Numbered from the stretch's first letter, positions 44,188-54,954 are shown. The stretch: DNA of 64,000 bases from Cetobacterium somerae (GCF_022430525.1 NZ_CP092521.1:1-64000); one strand, 5' to 3'. The notes: a model not told the origin generated them from the letters alone. Numbers and translations: made by a program.

Positions 44188-45051
44188 CTATCTCTTTACT
44201 CTAAAAAGAGATGCAGTATATATAATAAGGCCACTCCAAATTAAAGAGAATGTTATAGTATGTACACTTGAAAAGTTTTCTCCAAATACGAACACTCCAA
44301 GTAGTAAAACCAATGTAGGCGTAAGATATTGAAAAAATCCAATAGATGATAATTTTGATAACTTCGTTCCTAAAGAGAAAAGAAAAAGTGGTATTACCGT
44401 TACAACTCCTGCTCCCATCAATAAAATTTTATCAAAATTTGCTGCTTCTACCCCTTTTCCACCTTTAATCATTAGTAAGTATAAGATTGCAACTGGAAAA
44501 TATACCAATGTTTCAATTGTTAATGCTAAAATTGGATCAATTTTGATTTTCTTTTTTGCTATACTGTACCCTGTAAAAGTTCCAGCTACTAAAAGAGAGT
44601 ATAGTGGTAACTTTTGATAAATAATAGACATATAGCATACTCCTAATGTAGCTAAAATAATTGCAATTTTTTGATGTTTACTTAAAGTTTCTTTAAAAAT
44701 AAATCTTCCAGCAAGAATTAAAAGCAGCGGATTTATAAAGTATCCTAAGCTAGCTTCTAAAACACGGTTACTATTAACTAAAAAGATATACGACATCCAG
44801 TTTGCACAATTAAATGTAGCAGCTAAAATAATATAGTATATTGTTTTTTTATTTTTAAAAATCTCAACTAACTCATTTTTTTGTTTTTTTAAAATCACAA
44901 AAATAATTAGAAAGAAAAAAGACCAAATTATTCTGTGTGAAACAATCTCTAAAGCTGGAATACTTTTTAGATTTGTCCAGTATAAAGGGAAAAGTCCCCA
45001 TAATACAAAGGCAGTTAAGGAATACAACATCCCTTTTTGATTATTTTCCAT
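44188..45051 (-). CDS. rarD: RarD family EamA transporter
   Basis: A 287-residue membrane protein of the RarD branch of the EamA superfamily. It starts GMLYSLTAFVLWGLFPLYWTNLKSIPALEIVSHRIIWSFF, the segment by which RarD proteins are recognised, and has SLGYFINPLLLILAGRFIFKETLS and LIPLFLFSLGTKLSKLSSIGFFQYLTPTL. Substrate unknown. It is last in a leftward unit with the HAD phosphatase and a membrane protein. Confidence 0.88.
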   Translation of the reverse strand: MENNQKGMLYSLTAFVLWGLFPLYWTNLKSIPALEIVSHRIIWSFFFLIIFVILKKQKNELVEIFKNKKTIYYIILAATFNCANWMSYIFLVNSNRVLEASLGYFINPLLLILAGRFIFKETLSKHQKIAIILATLGVCYMSIIYQKLPLYSLLVAGTFTGYSIAKKKIKIDPILALTIETLVYFPVAILYLLMIKGGKGVEAANFDKILLMGAGVVTVIPLFLFSLGTKLSKLSSIGFFQYLTPTLVLLLGVFVFGENFSSVHTITFSLIWSGLIIYTASLFRVKR

Positions 45052-45072
45052 TTAAATCTCCTCGATAATTTT

Positions 45073-45762
45073 TTATTTTAATAATAGATCCAAAAGCCCT
45101 TTTAAATTTGAAATTTCATAGGTCGGTTTAATCTCACCATCTATTGTGATACCCTTTGGATTATATAGACAGGTATCGATTCCAAAGTTTATTCCCCCTC
45201 TTATATCTGAGGTTAAACTATCTCCAATCATTAGAATGTTTGAGATATTTTCTATCTGGTTGTTTTCTAAAGCTATTTTAAATATTTCAGGATTTGGTTT
45301 TGAAACTCCAACCTCTTCAGAAACTATAATATCATTGAAATATGGAGCTATTAAAGAGTTTCTAATTCTTCCATTTTGAACCTTTGTAAGTCCATTGGTT
45401 ATAATGAATAGTTTATATTTTCCATATAACTCCTTTATTAAATCTAAACTATCATGAAAAAGAATTGAAGATTTAGAAAGATTGTCCATATATCTATCTG
45501 CAAAATCATATGGATCAAAAATATAGTTAAGACGATTGCAATATCTTCTAAATCTCTCTATTTTTAACTCACCTTGAGTTATTTTTCCCTCCTCTAACTC
45601 TTTCCATATTTTACTATTTATCTCTTTGTATATTGGCAAATGGTATTCCTTATCATAGTCAATCTCATAACCAATTAAAGTTTTTTCTAAAGCTTCCATT
45701 TCCGATGCTTTAAAATCAAATAAAGTATCGTCTGCATCAAAAATTAATGTATTGTATTTCAT
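45073..45762 (-). CDS. yjjG: HAD-family nucleotidase, YjjG type
   Basis: A 229-residue HAD phosphatase. Motif I is FDADDTLFDF, motif II is IITNGLT, motif III is GVSKPNPEIF and motif IV is MIGDSLTSDIRGG. The YjjG group removes phosphate from noncanonical pyrimidine nucleotides. The ATG overlaps the stop of the upstream membrane protein gene by four bases. Confidence 0.88.
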   Translation of the reverse strand: MKYNTLIFDADDTLFDFKASEMEALEKTLIGYEIDYDKEYHLPIYKEINSKIWKELEEGKITQGELKIERFRRYCNRLNYIFDPYDFADRYMDNLSKSSILFHDSLDLIKELYGKYKLFIITNGLTKVQNGRIRNSLIAPYFNDIIVSEEVGVSKPNPEIFKIALENNQIENISNILMIGDSLTSDIRGGINFGIDTCLYNPKGITIDGEIKPTYEISNLKGLLDLLLK

Positions 45763-46391
45763 GATTTCACCCCGTTATTTTTTTCAGCATAATCCTTTGC
45801 AAGATTTATACTTAAAGATAAAAGAAACATACTTATTATTGTCCCTTCTCTAACATAGATTGGAAGATCTCCAACCATTGATATTCCCACTGAAATGATA
45901 AGAGAAAAAACATCTACTAAATATCTTAATTTCATAAATGAAATTTTAGTCATTTGAGATATTTTTATACACACATTTTCAAGAGGAAAAGTTATTATAT
46001 TATAATATATAATAATACCTATAGACAACCCACTTATTACTGTTCCACCACTAAAAATTAAAAGCCGTTGAATATATCCAAGAGAGGATAGGCCACTAAA
46101 AATATTATATGTAAAATAATTAATAAAACTTCCAAACATAAAAACAGAAACTCCCTGTACCAAATATTTATATTTCTCATTAAATTTAGTTAATATCATA
46201 TAGATTAGTAAAAATATTATGTTGAAAAATGTCGTTATAGTTCCAACTTTTATGTCACTCATAGTTGCAACAGCTAAGTTCATGGAGTTGTAGCTGCTTA
46301 CACCTATATTTGCAACAATTCCTAAACTCACTCCAAGAGCTGAAATTATATAAAAAATATAAGATTTTGTAATGTTTAAAATTAACTTCAT
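45759..46391 (-). CDS. YczE/YitT-like membrane protein
   Basis: A 210-residue integral membrane protein with about five hydrophobic segments (SALGVSLGIVANIGVSSYNSM, TFFNIIFLLIYMIL, and others), matching the YczE/YyaS/YitT group of unknown function. It leads the leftward unit and is divergent from the Crp/YeiL-like regulator, an arrangement found in other bacteria where the regulator may control this gene. Confidence 0.72.
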   Translation of the reverse strand: MKLILNITKSYIFYIISALGVSLGIVANIGVSSYNSMNLAVATMSDIKVGTITTFFNIIFLLIYMILTKFNEKYKYLVQGVSVFMFGSFINYFTYNIFSGLSSLGYIQRLLIFSGGTVISGLSIGIIIYYNIITFPLENVCIKISQMTKISFMKLRYLVDVFSLIISVGISMVGDLPIYVREGTIISMFLLSLSINLAKDYAEKNNGVKS

Positions 46392-46524
46392 AGAATACTC
46401 TCCTTTTAATTTATGTCTAATTTGTATAAAGTATAATTTATATAGATTCTAGAATAATTACACTATTATTTTAATTGAAATAGCTTTATAATAATATGAA
46501 ATATTGCACATTATGGAGGAAATT

Positions 46525-47196
46525 ATGAAGAAAATTTCAATGGAAAATATAAATAAAAGTTTAAAATTAAATATTGATAAATATGGGAATATTTTTGGTT
46601 CCCTTACCTCTAATATGGAAGTTGAAATTTTTAATCCTGGGGAAAAGATTATTTTTTATAATGCCCCTCTTGAAAAATTGAGATTTATGATTCAAGGGAG
46701 AGCCAAGATACTCTTTGTCCATGAGGATGGGAAGCAATCCATAATTCATTTTGTTAAAAAAGGGGAGTATTTAGGAGAACTGAGTTTTTTAGAGATTGAA
46801 AAGGACCCTAAGGAGGTTATTTCAATTACAGAATCGATTTTTGTTTCAATTGATATGTCTCTAGCTAAAAAAGAGTTAGTTAAAGACACTCAATTTCTAT
46901 TTGATTTATCTAAGTTTATTGGAAATAAGATGTTAGAACGAACTTACTTCCACTCTAAAAATCAAAATTATGGACTAAAAAATAGACTAGCTGGATATAT
47001 TTTAATGTCTCAAAGCAATGAGATATATTTAGAAAAACACACTGAAACAGCGGAATATCTAGGAGTAAGTTATAGACAGCTTCTATATATTTTTAAAGAG
47101 TTTTTAGACCAAGGGGTGCTTATAAAACTTAAAAAAGGTTACAAAGTCAATATAAAAAATTTAGAATTATTAGCCAAGGATACAGTTATAGCTTAG
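46525..47196 (+). CDS. Crp/Fnr-family regulator, YeiL-like
   Basis: A 223-residue regulator with a cyclic-nucleotide-type barrel (about 25-135, FMIQGRAKILFVHEDGKQSIIHFVKKGEYLGELSFLE) and a winged helix (about 165-220, TAEYLGVSYRQLLYIFKEFLDQGVLIKL). It lacks the cysteine cluster of FNR. I place the start at the ATG at 46525, seven bases after GGAGG. It is divergent from the YczE-like gene. Confidence 0.85.
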   Translation: MKKISMENINKSLKLNIDKYGNIFGSLTSNMEVEIFNPGEKIIFYNAPLEKLRFMIQGRAKILFVHEDGKQSIIHFVKKGEYLGELSFLEIEKDPKEVISITESIFVSIDMSLAKKELVKDTQFLFDLSKFIGNKMLERTYFHSKNQNYGLKNRLAGYILMSQSNEIYLEKHTETAEYLGVSYRQLLYIFKEFLDQGVLIKLKKGYKVNIKNLELLAKDTVIA

Positions 47197-47271
47197 GTTG
47201 ATCTAAATTTTTAAAAGAGATAGAAAAGGCGTCAAAGTTTTCCTTTGACACCAGATTAAATCTATTTTATT

Positions 47272-48636
47272 TTAAAAATCACTTAAAATAATTGAAGAAT
47301 CCTTTTGACTAGCCTCTATAAGCTCCTCACTAAATCCAGACTTTGAAAATAGCATATAGTACTCTTTACGAGAGCCGTTTTTCCATTTGACAGATTTAGC
47401 TTTCTCTTTAAGTTTATAAAGAACACTCAGTCCCACATGTTTATTTGACCACTTACACTCACCAAATAAAATCTCGTTCTCTCCTAGAGCAACAACATCT
47501 ATCTCCTCATTTTTATCCCACCATCTCCCAAGATTTTTTATAGGAAATGGAACTTTACTATCCCACATTAAAGTCTCCCTTGAAAGATCCTCATAAACTT
47601 TTGAGACCCAAAGGTCGAAAGTAGTTTTAATCTTTTCTAAAGGGTAGGTTAAGTTTTCAATCTCTAAATAACTTTGATACGGATAAACATAGTTAAACCA
47701 AAAGTTCAAATAGTTATCCTTTATCTTATAAAGTGCCTTTTTACTATTTTTTATATCCTCAGTTACAGGTATCTCTTTTTCAAGAATATCCAACTCTATA
47801 AGTTTAGAGATATATGGAGTTAATCCATTGGATGGAATCTCAAGCTGTGATGAGATAGAGGACATCTTCGTATTTCCAACAGCTATAGATTGTAAAATAG
47901 AGAAGTATCTAGATAGATCATTTATCTCCTCTTGAAGTAAAAACTTAGGTTCTGAGTACAAATAGTTATCTCTATCAAAAATATTATGCTCTATGTTCCA
48001 AAGAGGAGTTCTCTCTCTATTAAAACTTAAAATATATTTTGGAATCCCCCCAGTGATTGAGTACATCTCAATTAATGAATGATGTGATCTCTCACTAAAA
48101 AATTCTGGATAATATTTAAAATCTATTGGTTTTAGTTTTATCTGAGCTGTTCTTCTTCCAAATAGCGGACTATCATAAGCTAAAACCTCAGAGTACATCA
48201 TAGATATTAGGGACCCGCAAAGAATTATCATAATATTTTTATCCTTTAACTTCTCATCAAAAATTCTTTGGAATATAGATGAAAAACTTTTATTTACCAT
48301 ACAAAGATATTGAAACTCATCAATTACCAAAACAAACTTCTCATCTCCAAGTTTACTTATAAAATAATCAAATAGCGTGTCCCAGTCTTTTATCTCAATT
48401 TTTTTTACAAAATCATCATTGAAGTGCTCTCCCAATTGATTTTTAAATCTATTTATTTGAACAGTTTCATTCTGCTTATCTGCAAAAAAATAAAAAGCTT
48501 TTTTATCTTTTATAAACTCTTTGATAAGAGTTGTCTTTCCAACTCTTCTTCTTCCGTAGATAACAGTGAAGCTTGAATTTTTTTCAAACTCTCTATTTAA
48601 AGTTTTCATCTCTTTTTGTCTATTTACAAAATTCAT
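47272..48636 (-). CDS. AAA ATPase with C-terminal DUF234 nuclease-like domain
   Basis: A 454-residue ATPase of the archaeal-type AAA/DUF234 group. The P-loop is YGRRRVGKTTLI (28-39), Walker B is FVLVIDEFQYL, and sensor-like segments follow (ILCGSLISMMYS, GGIPKYI). The middle is a winged-helix-like region (SSISSQLEIPSNGLTPYISKLIELDIL). The C-terminal DUF234 domain has the D...GECKW core (DVVALGENEILFGECKWSNK), the layout of PD-(D/E)XK nucleases. The function of the family is not known; it may act on DNA. It stands alone. Confidence 0.83.
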   Translation of the reverse strand: MNFVNRQKEMKTLNREFEKNSSFTVIYGRRRVGKTTLIKEFIKDKKAFYFFADKQNETVQINRFKNQLGEHFNDDFVKKIEIKDWDTLFDYFISKLGDEKFVLVIDEFQYLCMVNKSFSSIFQRIFDEKLKDKNIMIILCGSLISMMYSEVLAYDSPLFGRRTAQIKLKPIDFKYYPEFFSERSHHSLIEMYSITGGIPKYILSFNRERTPLWNIEHNIFDRDNYLYSEPKFLLQEEINDLSRYFSILQSIAVGNTKMSSISSQLEIPSNGLTPYISKLIELDILEKEIPVTEDIKNSKKALYKIKDNYLNFWFNYVYPYQSYLEIENLTYPLEKIKTTFDLWVSKVYEDLSRETLMWDSKVPFPIKNLGRWWDKNEEIDVVALGENEILFGECKWSNKHVGLSVLYKLKEKAKSVKWKNGSRKEYYMLFSKSGFSEELIEASQKDSSIILSDF

Positions 48637-48796
48637 AATATCACCTCATCTATATTATATAATTTTAATTATAATAATTCAAATTATAATAATCTAAATT
48701 ATTATACAAGATAATTTTATATTTTCCTAAAAAAATTTATAAAAAATTTAAACTTTTGATATAATAAAAAGGCTCTAAAAATTAAGGAGGTATTAA

Positions 48797-49189
48797 ATGA
48801 AAGTACATCATGTTTGCATTGAAACATCTAAGTATGATGAATCAATATTTTTTTACACTAAAGTTTTAAATTTTTCATTAAAAAAAGAAACGTCTAATTT
48901 CCATGGAAGAGACTATAACTCTTGGTTAGAATTAGATGGATTTTATATCGAATTACAAACATCTAAAAACAAAGAACGAAAAGAATCTATTCCAAATGAC
49001 AAAGGACTTGTGCATATCTGTTTTTTTGTAGAAGACATCTTCAAAGAGTTAGAAAGAATAAAATTAATTTATAATAATTTTAAACTAAAAAATAATGAGA
49101 TTTTGTATAATGTAGAAGGTGGAAATCTTTTTAAATTAATTGCTCCAGAAGGTACAATTATAGAAATTAGAGGTAATCCACTCTTCTAA
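48797..49189 (+). CDS. VOC-family (glyoxalase-like) protein
   Basis: A 130-residue vicinal-oxygen-chelate protein. Likely metal ligands are the first histidine (MKVHHVCIET) and later H/E residues (GLVHICFFV, GTIIEIRG). Family members include glyoxalases, dioxygenases and resistance proteins; nothing here singles out one. It has an AAGGAGG site and is read alone. Confidence 0.8.
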   Translation: MKVHHVCIETSKYDESIFFYTKVLNFSLKKETSNFHGRDYNSWLELDGFYIELQTSKNKERKESIPNDKGLVHICFFVEDIFKELERIKLIYNNFKLKNNEILYNVEGGNLFKLIAPEGTIIEIRGNPLF

Positions 49190-49328
49190 TTTTTCTATTT
49201 AAAATTTCAATTAATATCCTTCTCAAATACAAAAATTGTAATCAAAACTAGACATCTAAATTATTATATGAAATATTTATCTAAAAAACGCAAACGTTTG
49301 CATAAAGTTGGTTAAAAGGAGAAAATTT

Positions 49329-49928
49329 ATGAAAAATAGTATTAAATTAACTGATTTAAAATTAGAATGGATTAACAAACCTAAACATTCAAAAATTGAA
49401 AGTAGTAAAGTCTCTATAATAACAGACCCACAAACAGATTTTTGGCAACGAACTTATTATGGATTTCAAAATAATAATGCTCCAGCTTTATTATCAAAAA
49501 TTGCAGATAAATATTTTTCATTTGTGGTAAAAACAGAATTTAATTCAAAACAACGGTATGACCAATGCGGAGTTATTATTTATCAAGATTCTGATAACTG
49601 GTTTAAGGCTTCAATTGAGTATGAAAATGAAGAGTTTCAAAGACTTGGAAGTGTTGTTACAAATAATGGTTATTCTGATTGGGCAACAACAGATATTCCT
49701 GCCATACATAAGTTCATGTATTATCGTCTTAGTCGTCGTGAAAATGATTTTTGTATAGAATCATCTTATGATGGTATTAATTATAAACAAATGAGAATTT
49801 TTCATCTATTTTCTGCTAACGAAATAATTAATATAGGTATTTATGCTTGTAGTCCTGAAAATTCAAGCTTTTACGCAGAATTTTCAGGACTTGAATTTGT
49901 GGATTGTAAATGGGAGGAACATAAATAA
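49329..49928 (+). CDS. DUF1349 domain protein
   Basis: A 199-residue protein of the DUF1349 group (concanavalin-like fold, sometimes annotated as regulation of enolase protein 1). Typical segments are the WQRTYYGFQNNNAP region, YDQCGVIIYQDSDNWFKASIEYE, and FCIESSYDGINYKQMRIFHL. The start is the ATG at 49329 after AAAAGGAG. Function unknown; its carbohydrate-binding-like fold suggests a small-molecule or sugar ligand. Confidence 0.78.
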   Translation: MKNSIKLTDLKLEWINKPKHSKIESSKVSIITDPQTDFWQRTYYGFQNNNAPALLSKIADKYFSFVVKTEFNSKQRYDQCGVIIYQDSDNWFKASIEYENEEFQRLGSVVTNNGYSDWATTDIPAIHKFMYYRLSRRENDFCIESSYDGINYKQMRIFHLFSANEIINIGIYACSPENSSFYAEFSGLEFVDCKWEEHK

Positions 49929-50084
49929 TAAATATAGCCAAGTCTTTAAAACTAGACTTTAAAGCTATCTTTAGAGTTTTAATAAAGTAAAATGTAAATT
50001 AAATTATTAAAAGCAAAGGTACTTATATAGGAAATCTCCATTTTTTATTGTATCTTCTATATATAAAACTTTAGGAGGTTCTTT

Positions 50085-50522
50085 ATGGAAAATATTGATT
50101 TCAATAATATTGAATTTATCATTATTATTCAATGTTCAATTGCAAAAAGAAGATGCAGTGGATTTTACTGCGTTCAATCATTTTATGATAAAAAAGGTAC
50201 ATTTCTAAATTATCCAAAAGATAAAAACATAATGTACCTTTCAATGGAGTGTGGAGGATGCTGCGGAAAAGGTGTTTCTAGTTTAATAGGGCACTTTAAT
50301 AAAAAAATGGTTGATTTTTATAAAATTCCAAAAGATAAAACTGTAATTCACTTAGCTTCTTGCATGACAAATGATCAACATCATTATGATAGATGTCCTC
50401 ATATTGAATATATTAAAAACATCATTGTCAAAAAGCATGGTTTTAAAAATGTTGTAGAAGGAACTTATATATCCGTTAAATCAACAAATTTAAGGGATAA
50501 AGAAATATATAATAAGTATTAG
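50085..50522 (+). CDS. CGGC domain protein
   Basis: A 145-residue protein of the CGGC domain family. It has paired cysteines in KRRCSGFYC, the signature MECGGCCGKGV and a later SCMTND...RCPH, which suggests metal or cluster binding. Function is not known. It converges with the HxlR-type regulator gene, with only two bases between their ends. Confidence 0.85.
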   Translation: MENIDFNNIEFIIIIQCSIAKRRCSGFYCVQSFYDKKGTFLNYPKDKNIMYLSMECGGCCGKGVSSLIGHFNKKMVDFYKIPKDKTVIHLASCMTNDQHHYDRCPHIEYIKNIIVKKHGFKNVVEGTYISVKSTNLRDKEIYNKY

Positions 50523-50524
50523 AC

Positions 50525-50866
50525 TCATTTAGAAATACTCTTTAATTCATCTAAATATATTTCACCTAATTTTTGGTATATTTTTAAAGCTTCAATAACT
50601 TTCATTCCTTTATCGTCAGTTATATAATATTGAACGTTTAGTGGATAACCTAGGAATTTTTCTTTAGATACAAGCTTATATTCCAACAGTTCATTCAATT
50701 GTTCTAAAAGTATCTTTTGACTAATTCCTTTAATGTCTTTTTGTAATTGTGAAAGTGAAGGATTTTTTCGATAATAAATCTGCCACATAATAACAGTTTT
50801 CCATTTGCCTCTTAGAATATCATGAATAAATTCTAAAGGGCATGTATATTCTTTTCTTAGTTTCAT
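50525..50866 (-). CDS. HxlR-family transcriptional regulator
   Basis: A 113-residue winged-helix regulator. It has the HxlR signature CPLEFIHDILRGKWKTVIMWQI, the recognition region LSQLQKDIKGISQKILLEQLNEL, and the YPLNVQYYITDDKG wing. The single N-terminal cysteine (C9) is the position used for redox or aldehyde sensing in some HxlR proteins. It is divergent from the isochorismatase-like gene and probably controls it. Confidence 0.9.
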   Translation of the reverse strand: MKLRKEYTCPLEFIHDILRGKWKTVIMWQIYYRKNPSLSQLQKDIKGISQKILLEQLNELLEYKLVSKEKFLGYPLNVQYYITDDKGMKVIEALKIYQKLGEIYLDELKSISK

Positions 50867-51006
50867 GAATATTCTCCTTTTAGTTTATTTATTATTTTAC
50901 TACATGCAAAAAAAAATTTAAAGTACCCACAAAAAAGTAAGTACTATTCAATTTCTAAAAAGCAAATTATAATAAAATATTATTTTAGTTATAGGAGGTT
51001 ATTTTT

Positions 51007-51525
51007 ATGAAAAAAGCTTTATTGATTATTGATTTACAAAATGATTATTTTCCACAAGGTAAATTTCCCCTTTGGAATACAGAAGTTACTTTAAACAATA
51101 TTCTAGAAACTATCAAAATATGTAAAGATAAAAATTATCCGATAGTTCATATTCAACATATTGCTGATCCTAATTTAGGTTTAGCACCATTTTTCATTAA
51201 AGATTCAGAGGGAGTTCAAATAGTTCCTGAAATATTAGAGGCTGCACCTAATGCTCCTATAGTTATAAAAACATATGCTGACGGATTTGTAAAAACTAAT
51301 TTAAATGAAGTTCTAGAAAAGTTAGATGTAGATGAGCTTTTAGTTTGTGGAATGATGACACAAAATTGTGTTACTCATACATCTATTTCAAACAAAAAAA
51401 CTAAAAATTATAAAACATCTATTTTAATGGATGCATGCACATCTGTATCAGAGCCAATTCATTTAATTGGTTTAGCTGCTACTTTAACTTGGGATGTTTC
51501 TTTAATTTCATACAAAGATATTTAA
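51007..51525 (+). CDS. Isochorismatase-family cysteine hydrolase
   Basis: A 172-residue hydrolase of the isochorismatase/nicotinamidase superfamily. The catalytic triad is visible: D in LLIIDLQNDYF, K in KTYADGF, and C in CGMMTQNCVTHTS (with the usual cis-peptide GMMT). It has a good AGGAGG site. The specific substrate is unknown. It is divergent from the HxlR regulator and ends at a folded terminator-like element. Confidence 0.88.
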   Translation: MKKALLIIDLQNDYFPQGKFPLWNTEVTLNNILETIKICKDKNYPIVHIQHIADPNLGLAPFFIKDSEGVQIVPEILEAAPNAPIVIKTYADGFVKTNLNEVLEKLDVDELLVCGMMTQNCVTHTSISNKKTKNYKTSILMDACTSVSEPIHLIGLAATLTWDVSLISYKDI

Positions 51526-51562
51526 TCTATGACTGAAAAAATTTAAGAGTTTTAATAAAATC

Positions 51563-51685
51563 AAGAGGCTGACCAATAAAGTTAGCCTATTTACTTTTAA
51601 TCACAATATATAGTGGTTTTACTTCCAACAAAATACAATATGTTGTGGTTAATTTATTTGTTTTTTGCTTTTTGGCCAGCCTCTT
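51563..51685. repeat. Double-stem inverted-repeat element (terminator or small mobile element)
   Basis: Between the isochorismatase gene and hsdR. Outer arms AAGAGGCTGACCA (51563-51575) and TGGCCAGCCTCTT (51673-51685), with one G-T pair; inner arms about TTAATCACAA and TTGTGGTTAA. As a whole it is a 123-bp folded unit with T-rich ends on both strands, so it probably works as a bidirectional terminator. The size and nested repeats also fit a small non-autonomous mobile element. Confidence 0.6.
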
Positions 51686-51688
51686 TAA

Positions 51689-51808
51689 TTAAAGTTTTTT
51701 TGTATTTTTCAAATTATATAGCATTAGTTCTCTAAATTTTTCTTCTAAAATTTTTTTCAAAATCTCTCTTTCTTTAGAAAAAGTTGTAATATCATTTGTT
51801 TTAATCAT
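51689..51808 (-). CDS. Possible small protein, 39 residues
   Basis: A short frame, MIKTNDITTFSKEREILKK..., lies 47 bp after hsdR on the same strand and ends at the edge of the folded element. The peptide looks like a coiled helix, but there is no good ribosome site, and the frame continues upstream as KYKLIYTLE before a stop. It may be a remnant of a larger protein. Confidence 0.28.
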   Translation of the reverse strand: MIKTNDITTFSKEREILKKILEEKFRELMLYNLKNTKKL

Positions 51809-51855
51809 TTCTAAAGTATAAATCAACTTATACTTCTATTAACTTTCTGAATTAT

Positions 51856-54800
51856 TTATATGCTTCCACCAATACCTTTAAACTTCTCCACAAAGGTAGA
51901 TATTTTCTTGAATACAGTACTTTTTTTAGTTAAGTAGTTAGGATTAAGAGGACTCATCTTAGGTATAATTTCGTTTAATTCAGTTCCATTATCACTAGCC
52001 TGTTCTTTTTTTAGTGATGTTAGTATGTATCTTTTAGCTGCATCAGTATTGAGTTTTTCTTCTTTAATTAACTCTTCAACCTCTTTCACTTGTTCCATTT
52101 GAGCAAATGAGAAAAATGCCTCTATGATACTAGCTTTATTGTCAAATTTATCTAAATCAGTACTATTGATAAAATCCACTATTAAACTTTCTTTTGCACG
52201 ATTTCCTGTGCTTGATCTAATTAAACGACGCACATCTCCAATCAATGCATCCTTACTTTTTACTTTTTTATGTTTATCAAAAATCAACTCAAGAATATAG
52301 TCTAAATTTATCTCTTGTGACTTTAAAAGATCCACTTCAAAAACGATATCATCCCATTGTAGTGTAGAATCGTCTCCAACTGCCCCCTTCTTCTCTCGAC
52401 GAAGCCACTCTCGAATATCATTATATGTAGAACGATAATCTTGAATCACTCTTTCTTTAGGCATCTCAATATTTTTCATACTCTCTATATCTTCATCACT
52501 TACATAATACATAGCTTTGAACTCTTCAACCATTTTAGAATCATCCATATCAAGAGCTTGTAAAGCTTTCAACCTTGTAAATTCATCATAATTTTGTAAT
52601 ATGTTCTCAACTCTTAAATACTCACCAAATAGTTTAGCAAAATCCTTTTTATCTCTCTCAGTAGCGATATCATCAACATTAGGGAAACGAGAATTCAATT
52701 CTCTAACTATCTCTATATATCCACGACGAGCTGCACCTGTACTAATATCAGCGAACCCTTCCATGTACTCTTTATAACTTTTTTCTAGAACCACATTCTT
52801 TGTATTCTTATCGCCAAATAAAGTTATAGCATCTATTGTTGCCTGTTCTAAATCTCTAAATGTAACTATATTTCCAAAATTCTTTGTAGAATCGTAGATA
52901 CGGTTTGTTCTTGAGAATGCTTGTATTAATCCATGATAACGTAAGTTCTTATCAACAAACAAGGTATTTAATGTTGGAGCATCAAATCCTGTTAAAAACA
53001 TTCCAACTACAATCAATAAATCAATTTCTTGCTTTCTCACTCTATTAGCAAGATCACGATAATAGTTTTGAAATTCTTTACTATCAATTCCAAAGTTTGT
53101 TTTAAACATGGTATTATAGTCATTAATTGCAGAGTTTAGAAACTCCTTTGCACTTTGATTCATTGCTGAAGGTTCAAAAGTTTCATCAAGAATTTCCCCG
53201 ATAGAGTTTTGTTCTTCATTAGCTGCAAAAGAGAAGATAGTTGCAATTTTTAAAGGTTTCTCACTATTCTTTTGTAAATTTGTTAATGTTTCATAATAAA
53301 GTTTTGCTGCATCAACGCTACTTACAGTAAACATTGCATTAAATCCTTTTTCACCATTATATGTTCGATGAGTTTTTACTTTGAAGTTATTCAAAATATA
53401 TTGAGATATCTCTTTGATTCTTTCTGGATGTAAAAAGGCTATCTTTGCTTCTGCTGAAGTTAGTTTATCCTCATCTTGTTCCATCTCAAGAGATTTAAAC
53501 TTAGGACGTACATCATTATAATCAACTTTAAATTTAAGAACTTTCTCATCTCTAATTGCATCAGTTATAACATACGAGTGTAACTCTGTACCAAATACAC
53601 TTGCAGTAGTTTCAGAACCTAAAGCATTTTCTGTAAATATTGGTGTTCCAGTAAATCCAAATTGATAATATTTCTTAAATTTCTTAGCAATATTTTTTTG
53701 AGCTTCACCAAATTGTGAACGATGAGCTTCGTCAAAAATAAAGACAACTTGTTTATTATATATTGGTAAATCTGCTTCAGTTTTGATTAGGTTATTTAAC
53801 TTTTGAATAGTAGTTACAATGATTTTATTGTCATCTTTCTCAACGTTTTTTTTAAGTCCAGCAGTATTTTCAGATCCATTAACACTATCTGGAGAAAAAC
53901 GTTGATACTCTTTCATTGTTTGATAATCTAAATCTTTTCTATCTACAACAAAGAATACCTTATCTATAAAATCTAACTCTGTAGCTAAACGTGCAGCTTT
54001 AAAACTTGTTAAAGTTTTTCCTGATCCTGTGGTATGCCAGATATACCCCCCACTTTCAAGAGTCTTCCACTTTTTAGCTAAATACGAACTTTTTATCTTC
54101 CACAAGATTCTTTCTGTTGCAGCTATTTGGTAAGGTCTCATAATTAGTAGTATGTTATTTGAATCAAAAACAGAGTAGTGTAGTAGTATATCTAATAGCG
54201 TATTCTTTTGAAAAAACGTTGCAGTAAAATCTTTTAAATCTCTAATCAGAGTGTTATCAGATTTTGCCCAGTTCATAGTAAAGTCAAAACTATTTTTATC
54301 TCTCTTTGTAGTATTAGCAAAGTATCTTGTATCTGTACCATTTGAAATTACACAAATCTGAAGATATTTAAATAAAGAGTTATCAGCATTAAAGCTCTCT
54401 TTAGTATATCTATTAACCTGATTAAATGCTTCACGAATAGCAATTCCACGTTTCTTTAGTTCCACTTGAATTAAAGGTAATCCATTAACTAAAATTGTTA
54501 CATCATAACGATTACTTTGAGTTCCTTTTTGTTCAAACTGTGAAATAACCTGCAATTTATTTCTACTCATATTTTTCTTATCAACAAGGTAAATATTTTT
54601 AATTCGACCATCATCAAAGGTAAAATCATAAATATAATCATCATGAATTTTACGAGTTTTATCTATATAGTTATCACTCGGTTTATCTAAATACTCCTCA
54701 CAAAATCTTCTCCATTCAGAGTCTAGAAATTTGATTTCATTAAGAGTTTCTAGTTGTATTCTAATATTTTTTAACATCTCTTTTGTATTAATAAGCTTAG

Positions 54801-54954
54801 GTAAGTATTCATAACCTTGATTTTGTAAATCTTTTATAAGTTCAGCTTCTAATTGAGCTTCAGTTTGATAACTTACACCTTGTTGAGCTATTTTGTCATA
54901 TTTATCTAAAACTATAAAATTATTAGTTTCTGTAATTGGTTTATAGTCAGCCAT
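51856..54954 (-). CDS. hsdR: Type I restriction enzyme subunit R
   Basis: A 1032-residue HsdR that translocates and cleaves DNA. The N-terminal nuclease shows D151 and E165-x-K167 ([21 protein letters not shown]). The motor domain has Walker A TGSGKT (309-314), Walker [10 protein letters not shown], and later helicase motifs ([38 protein letters not shown]). The C-terminal part (about 800-1032) fits the HsdM/HsdS-binding region. The gene is complete. Its 5' end is duplicated upstream of the AAA gene. Confidence 0.94.
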   Translation of the reverse strand: MADYKPITETNNFIVLDKYDKIAQQGVSYQTEAQLEAELIKDLQNQGYEYLPKLINTKEMLKNIRIQLETLNEIKFLDSEWRRFCEEYLDKPSDNYIDKTRKIHDDYIYDFTFDDGRIKNIYLVDKKNMSRNKLQVISQFEQKGTQSNRYDVTILVNGLPLIQVELKKRGIAIREAFNQVNRYTKESFNADNSLFKYLQICVISNGTDTRYFANTTKRDKNSFDFTMNWAKSDNTLIRDLKDFTATFFQKNTLLDILLHYSVFDSNNILLIMRPYQIAATERILWKIKSSYLAKKWKTLESGGYIWHTTGSGKTLTSFKAARLATELDFIDKVFFVVDRKDLDYQTMKEYQRFSPDSVNGSENTAGLKKNVEKDDNKIIVTTIQKLNNLIKTEADLPIYNKQVVFIFDEAHRSQFGEAQKNIAKKFKKYYQFGFTGTPIFTENALGSETTASVFGTELHSYVITDAIRDEKVLKFKVDYNDVRPKFKSLEMEQDEDKLTSAEAKIAFLHPERIKEISQYILNNFKVKTHRTYNGEKGFNAMFTVSSVDAAKLYYETLTNLQKNSEKPLKIATIFSFAANEEQNSIGEILDETFEPSAMNQSAKEFLNSAINDYNTMFKTNFGIDSKEFQNYYRDLANRVRKQEIDLLIVVGMFLTGFDAPTLNTLFVDKNLRYHGLIQAFSRTNRIYDSTKNFGNIVTFRDLEQATIDAITLFGDKNTKNVVLEKSYKEYMEGFADISTGAARRGYIEIVRELNSRFPNVDDIATERDKKDFAKLFGEYLRVENILQNYDEFTRLKALQALDMDDSKMVEEFKAMYYVSDEDIESMKNIEMPKERVIQDYRSTYNDIREWLRREKKGAVGDDSTLQWDDIVFEVDLLKSQEINLDYILELIFDKHKKVKSKDALIGDVRRLIRSSTGNRAKESLIVDFINSTDLDKFDNKASIIEAFFSFAQMEQVKEVEELIKEEKLNTDAAKRYILTSLKKEQASDNGTELNEIIPKMSPLNPNYLTKKSTVFKKISTFVEKFKGIGGSI

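Noticed and set aside
46415-46420. GTCTAA upstream of the YeiL-like gene as another sigma-E promoter
   Set aside because: The nearest AACTT is about 26 bases away, outside the 15-18 spacing of the three accepted sites.
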